Source of the DNA: Episyrphus balteatus
Taxonomy: Eukaryota; Arthropoda; Insecta; Diptera; Syrphidae
Length of the DNA stretch: 64,000 bases
Assembly: GCF_945859705.1 (NCBI RefSeq)
Contig: NC_079134.1
Coordinates: 164,707,718-164,771,717, forward strand
Direction of reading: 5' to 3'
The number at the start of each line of letters is the position of its first letter. The first letter of the stretch is position 1. Made by a program: the position numbers and the translations under genes. Below, in pieces: positions 58,984 through 64,000 of this stretch. The notes under the pieces are model-generated. The model did not search any database. It was not told the origin of the DNA and worked only from the letters and a program-made list of their open reading frames with translations.

Positions 58984-59463
58984 CCTGACACCCAAACTAA
59001 GCCAATTTTAAACTGATTTTCATAAAAAATACCTCGTTCGATTTGGAAATAAATATTATTTTAGAATATATTTTTAAAACAGAGCATGTTGTTGTGAAAA
59101 TATATACCTACTTTAATTTGATGTCGAATTTGGGTAAATGACGAAAAAAATGGAGTTTTTGAACTTTGACAGCTTATAAATTCTAGGTGGTTTAACTGAG
59201 TTACATGTTTTATACATTGTTAAAAAGGTATATTTATCTCCTATCAGAAACTGTTAAAAAATCAAAAAAGGGTACAAATTTGACGAAGCTAGATTTTTTC
59301 CAATGGGTGAAGGTCAAAAAAACCGTTTTTTGCCCCTAACTCCAGATTTTGGGGGTTTTATTGACTTTTTAAATATAGTTTCGTAATCAGTGCGACTAGC
59401 TCTACAAAACGTGATAGGTCTCCGCCCGCGTATATTTTAAAACCTCGTTTTTGTAACACCGTG
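58984..59463. mobile_element. partial, older copy of the CACGGTG-ended element
   Basis: Matches the right 460 bp of the element at 54147-54949 with many differences, ending CACCGTG followed by TAA. A further match in inverted orientation to the left-arm interior of that element (CTTATCRAACAGTG, TTTCTATGTCTTC) lies at about 58663-58715. The left end is missing. Confidence 0.75.
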
Positions 59464-59469
59464 TAATGG

Positions 59470-60055
59470 TTGGCTTATAAAATTTGGCACACTATTAAAA
59501 ATCAATATGCATGAGAAGGTATTTTTTGAGGGATAAAGTAGTATTTGGAACCAGTCCCGAAACACCAAAATTCAACATTTTAGCCAAATTGTGTAGGTAT
59601 AGCATTTTCTCAGTAATAATTCGAAATCCTCTTAACTCGGTCAATAGAAATATTCGGTATTTTGTGAATTCTAAATTTTGAATTTCAAAATTCTACCTAT
59701 GTTCCAAATTGTGAAGTATAGTAGTTTACTTCAGAAAGGGAAATTACTGCTCAAAAATGCTACAGAAAATTGAATTGAGTAAAATTAGGATTACTGAATA
59801 AAGGGGTTTTTAAAGTTTAGTCAACGTGTACCGCTTTTACAAATAAATTTGAAAAGGCATGTACTTTACAGACGTTGTGTTGCAATAAAGAAGCAAAAAA
59901 GAAGCTTTCCAATTTAAAAAAAGAGAGCGTGAAGAATATGTAATGTGAGCAATACAAAATTTCTCAATCGGCTGTTGATGCAAGCCTTTCCTTGCAGAAA
60001 TTGTTCAAGGCAATCTTTTTATGGATGATGACAATATTTTTTTAACATAGCTATA
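59470..60055. other. AT-rich non-coding DNA
   Basis: Nothing recognised. Confidence 0.4.
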
Positions 60056-60061
60056 CAGTAC

Positions 60062-61088
60062 CTCAAGTAGCACACTTGTGTATAAATTGGTGTAAATTAA
60101 TTAATTTTGGTGTAAGATTGAGAAAATTGAAAAAATATGGTGTATTTCTCAAAATTAGTGGTATAAAAATTATACCACTGTCTTTTCTGTACAAAATTTC
60201 AACATTTTTTTAAGATTCCGTGCAAAAAATACACCGATATTCAGTTGTTTTTATAATATACCATTAATGGTGCATAAAATTATTTGATTATGAAACCAAC
60301 CAAAACGGTTTATTTTGTACACTCTGTTTGGTGTAGGAAGCACACCCTGTGGACATAAAATTCACCAAAATGCATATGTGGGAGACGCCATATTTTTCAA
60401 TGGACGCCATTTAAAAATAGAAGACAGCGATTAATTATTTTATTAAAATAATATATTTATCGACCTAATAGTCCCGCATTCTTAGTTTTTTCGATTCATT
60501 ATAAAAAAACTTTTCTAAAAAAAAATGTAAAACAACACAAAAATTATAATTTTTGAAAAATGGATTCTTAAAATCGAAAAAAAAATCATTAATTCACTGA
60601 CATTTTTGAGGCGCTCGATTTTTAGAGGGGGTAGCATCTAAAATTAGTAGATAGAATGTGTTTCGTTTTAAAATTTGGCAAACAAAATCATATTTAACCA
60701 TTGGTTTCTTATGGCAATATTATGAAAGTGAATAAAAATTCATTTTCATTTATTTCAAAAGAAATGGTGTGAATTAGAATTCATCAAACTGTTTGAGATA
60801 AAAAATAAACTTTGGTTCAAATTTTAAATCAGAATAATTTAAATGGTGTATTTTATCCATAGATTTATTGTGTATTTTTCAATTTCAAAGGGATAATTTT
60901 CACCAAAAACAGACTATTTAATATACCACTAGTGCCATTTATACACCAAAATCGGTATATTTTTTTAACCACCGGAGTTTATTTTATACGAGAAAATGGT
61001 GTATTTTTTATATTCAAAATGCATATCACGAAAGTGCAAAAAATACACCAAATATTTTGGTGTATCTTAGACTTTTGTGCTACTTGAG
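60062..61088. mobile_element. element with CTCAAGTAGCACA ends and GGTGTA repeats
   Basis: CTCAAGTAGCACA at the left faces TGTGCTACTTGAG at the right. Through the whole element, GGTGTATTTTT or its complement AAAAATACACC, and shorter GGTGTA/TACACC forms, recur roughly every 40-60 bases in both orientations. No clear target duplication and no transposase. The repeats look like transposase binding sites spread through a non-autonomous element. Confidence 0.65.
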
Positions 61089-61094
61089 ACCTTG

Positions 61095-62375
61095 AGAAAA
61101 TTTATAATTAATATTTTATATGGCTATACTTTTCAATATTAACACCAAACTGCGAAGAAGTTCGCGCAATCACATTAGAAAACATTTATGACTGAAATTT
61201 TTCAAAAAAGAGAAAATCTATTGAGCCATAACTGGGTGCTTATGATTTTTATTCGCTTACTTTACAACGCTATAAGTGCATATTAGGTGGAAAGAAAGTA
61301 TGTTTATTAGTTAAATGATATTTCTCAATTTAAAACCAGTATTTCAATGCAGAGCATAACTTTTTTAATAACTTGGGTTAACTTGTTTAATATTTTGCTC
61401 TATTTAAGACGAATTTAAATATAAATTTATTATTAAAAATTAAATAATTAAATATTCAAAAGTAATTTTTTTTTTAAATGATTAATGTATTTTTAAACCA
61501 ATCCATAATATCATATAATGATATTGGTGTCTGTTCTGAGTGAGAAAATCTTTTGAAAACAGAAAACAGCAACAGAAATTTAAATTTGTTTCGACTTCCG
61601 TCCAATTTCAGAAAATCTTGTTTTCATAAAGTGAATTGACATTTACTTTAGAACGGAAATATAAACAACCAAATGTTAGATTTGCATTAATATTTAAATA
61701 TCAGTGACTAAAAGCCCCGTTCTCATACTAAATTCTGGCACATTGATCAAAAAACTACTTTCTAAAGTTCGTTGCTCAGCTCTTTCGTTTCAAAAATAAT
61801 TAAAAAAGGAAATGCAAATTGTCGATTTAAAATAGTTCTTAAGATGGAATCCGTAACAAAAGTGTGTGTGTTTACTATCATTACTTATTTATAATAAATG
61901 AAATTAAGTGAATAGTCCTAAATTTTCTTTAACATTCGTTAGTAAACAGCTTCATTGCAAGCGAAAAAAAAAAAATATAACTAGAGAGTGAAAAAAAAAC
62001 TTTTTCGGCAGTTTCTTAATTTGAAAAGGAATAAAAGTGGAATGAAAGAGAATTAAAAACCAAACAAATTGCGTAATGGGTAAATACTCCCATTTAAATG
62101 ACACGCGATTATTCCACTAAAGCTCATTTATCCCAAAAATAACTCCTGTCATTTCAATAATAACCTCAGATAAGACAGGTTCATCGTCATATCCTTATCA
62201 GGATAAAAGTCATTTTTTCAATTAATATTTGAATATTGAATTAACTTCAACCAAATCCATTTGAAGTGCTGAAAAGTCAATCTATAATTCCCACCCTTAA
62301 ACAGACAACAATCATTCAACTGTATATCTAACCAATGCCACCTCTCATTCTCCTTGAAAGTCCTCATTTTAATTA
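61095..62375. other. AT-rich non-coding DNA
   Basis: Holds the fourth copy of the dispersed 24-bp motif at 61767-61790. No gene recognised. Confidence 0.4.
61767..61790 (+). repeat. dispersed 24-bp motif, copy 4
   Basis: GTTCGTTGCT followed by CAGCTCTTTCGTTT, one base different from the other copies in the conserved half. Confidence 0.5.
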
Positions 62376-62379
62376 AACT

Positions 62380-63189
62380 ACACACCGACCGTGTTGTGGT
62401 TCTTGATTGCATTCGCGTGCCATTGCCATTGCGATTGGCCGGAAAGCGAGAATGTATCTGTGACGGTTACGCCACGTCTTCGCGTCCGTCGTCGTCGTTC
62501 ACTGTGGCAGAATGAACTGGAAAACGTATATCGCTATTCCACTTCGTCACACAGTCTCCACCGATACCAGCAAAACTATATACGAGTTTAATATCTCTTG
62601 GATTCGCATTCAGATCAAAACCTGAAGCGAATGCATTCAATTTGTGTTTGCCTCTTCATCCAGCATGCGTAACAAAGAGCCGACATTTTTCTGCTATGCC
62701 GTTTGTACTCTATACCAAACCAATACTATCAAACGGCATAAAGTAACGCCTTTTAGTTCATCGCAACTGTAAACTAAATGAACAACCGATAGGAAAGAAT
62801 GAACTCTTAGTGGGAATCAGCCTATCGGATGACTCCGTTTGTCTGGTGTCGTCATGCTCCGTAGTTGTTTCTGGTTGGATAATGGCGTTTAACTTTGGTG
62901 GTAGTTGTAGAAATGAACAACTGGTAGATGGCGTTGGTTGTGGCTAGTTGCTGTTGTATATCTATCTATCATCCGTGGAAGAAGGTGTGTTATAACTTCC
63001 CACTCTACGCTCTAAACTCGATGGGTTTCGGTTGGAAATGGTTGTTTCACAGACTATAAGCCAGAGCGAGATGGATACGCAACCAAATCAAAAAAGAAGT
63101 AGAAAAAAAAAAACGAAATAATGAACCAAAAAAGCGCGACCGACGAGGACGTTAGTGGAACGTTTCTACGGCCCCGTCTCGATTCGGAT
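62380..63189. other. less AT-rich patch upstream of a possible promoter
   Basis: Rich in CG and GC steps (GCGTCCGTCGTCGTCG near 62480). Contains an 11-bp stem TATGCCGTTTG (62695-62705) pairing with 62730-62740. The frame 62391-62591 has no domain. It fits the proximal regulatory DNA of a gene starting near 63192. Confidence 0.35.
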
Positions 63190-63595
63190 TCAGTTGTTAG
63201 TTTGTTTTTGGTAGTGGTCAAGCCATAGCACGCGTTCTCTTCGTTTTTGGCTACCGAATTCTATATAGCCATTTTTATATAATTTGATAAAAAAAAAAGA
63301 GGGAACTTTGAACTTTTGTCGGCATAAAGTCAAATCTATATAATATCTATAACGACAATTCGCGGGTTATGCTTTGGCAGTTTTTTTCTGTTAAGTGAAT
63401 TGTAATTGGTGAATTAACGGTGACTCTTTTTTAAAATTTTGTTAATGTGAATTAACCTAACAACGAAAACGGAATTGACAGTTGTTGTGCGGTTAATGAT
63501 AAGCTTCCAGTTAAACAATTTAGCAGCAGTTTTTAAATTTAAATTATTCTTTTAAAAGTGCTGTTGGATATCGGATATAATTTTTAAATATTTTG
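63190..63595 (+). promoter_or_regulatory. possible initiator and non-coding first exon
   Basis: TCAGTT at 63190-63195 matches the insect initiator, follows a less AT-rich region, and has no TATA box. The next good donor, TTTTG|GTGAGC, begins at 63596, so a first exon of about 404 bases with no ORF is possible; the rest of the gene would lie beyond the window. This is inference from motifs only. Confidence 0.3.
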
Positions 63596-63599
63596 GTGA

Positions 63600-64000
63600 G
63601 CTTAATAAATTGTTTTATTTTCTAACAATACTTTGTGCATTTAAATGGTATTTTTGGATTGATGTGGCTAGCAAAATGTATATCATATTTATTTGATTGA
63701 AAAATATTTTAACAATGCGTCTAAGTGATTTTGTTTTATCTCATTTATAAAACTTTGAAATAAAAATTTGAAACTTAAAGAAAAAATTAAGCATATGAGT
63801 AGAAAATTTAAAAACCCTTAAGCTTTTGTATTCTATTCTAGAACTCATGAGTTGAAAAAAGTTTTAGTAATTAAAAAGTTTTTGTGTCTTTCATAAAGTA
63901 AGCAGCCCTGGCCGTTTGCCATCTCTGGCATCTTAACTCCATCTGTCATATGTATTATATTCTTCATTTTGGTAAAAAAGGTTTAATGAAATCGAAGCAT
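63600..64000. other. AT-rich DNA, possible start of an intron
   Basis: No ORF or repeat recognised to the end of the window. Confidence 0.3.

Noticed and set aside
62695..62740. 11-bp hairpin as a microRNA or terminator
   Set aside because: The stem is too short and the loop too long for a pre-miRNA, and hairpin terminators do not apply to this kind of genome.
1..64000. tRNA and rRNA genes
   Set aside because: No segment with paired A and B box promoter sequences and a foldable cloverleaf was found by eye. A covariance-model scan would be the decisive check.

Overview
The window looks like AT-rich nuclear DNA from an insect, most likely a higher fly. The grounds are a TATA box plus a TCAGT initiator at the expected spacing, short GT-AG introns with strong pyrimidine tracts, a secreted Pro/Val/Lys/Tyr-repeat protein of the cuticle/matrix kind, a jockey-type non-LTR reverse transcriptase relic and many short inverted-repeat transposons. 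No operon-like structure, rRNA, convincing tRNA or CRISPR array was seen. Over 90% of the window is non-coding.

Genes. One gene is well supported: a three-exon gene on the + strand (coding 10899-10907, 11404-12434, 12595-12631). It encodes a secreted protein of about 358 residues with a signal peptide, a Lys-Arg cleavage site, Gly-His-Ser-Tyr repeats and a long domain built on (V/I)PYEVK repeats. The obvious long ORF is misleading at both ends: its first 14 codons lie in intron 1, and its TAG stop overlaps a GTGAGT donor that joins to a Ser/Tyr/His-rich last exon. A second, weaker candidate is a compact intronless gene at 38157-38507 (116 aa) behind a TATA box. A possible first exon of a third gene starts near 63192 and runs out of the window.

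Transposons. Many elements can be delimited by terminal inverted repeats (TIRs) and target-site duplications (TSDs). They are: a hAT-like element with a decayed transposase (2816-5041); a short element with a 9-bp TSD (18871-19259); a piggyBac-like element (23004-23504) with its probable empty site nearby at 24107-24110; a palindromic hairpin element (23763-23900); inverted-repeat elements at 26967-27165 and 27342-27782; a broken LINE (33928-35170); an element with dense CAGAATTTTGA repeats (35945-36815); a hAT-like element holding a 477-bp tandem array and a nested piggyBac MITE (40317-42466); two nested hAT-like elements with G-runs at their ends (43048-46006 holding 43159-44431); a TAGGGTG-ended MITE (50355-51156) and a half copy (46996-47540); a near-perfect 1.08-kb palindrome (51647-52727); a TAA-flanked foldback element (54147-54949) and a partial relative (58984-59463); and an element full of GGTGTA motifs (60062-61088).

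The rest is AT-rich DNA broken by less AT-rich, unique-looking patches (about 13.64-14.35, 17.4-18.1, 20.45-22.0, 24.85-25.8, 38.5-39.6, 48.9-49.95, 56.3-57.35 and 62.38-63.26 kb). They hold no convincing coding sequence and are the best places to look for enhancers or unannotated exons. Two unexplained patterns stand out: twelve TTCGAA palindromes in 580 bp just 3' of the main gene, and a 24-bp motif found four times across the window without length change.
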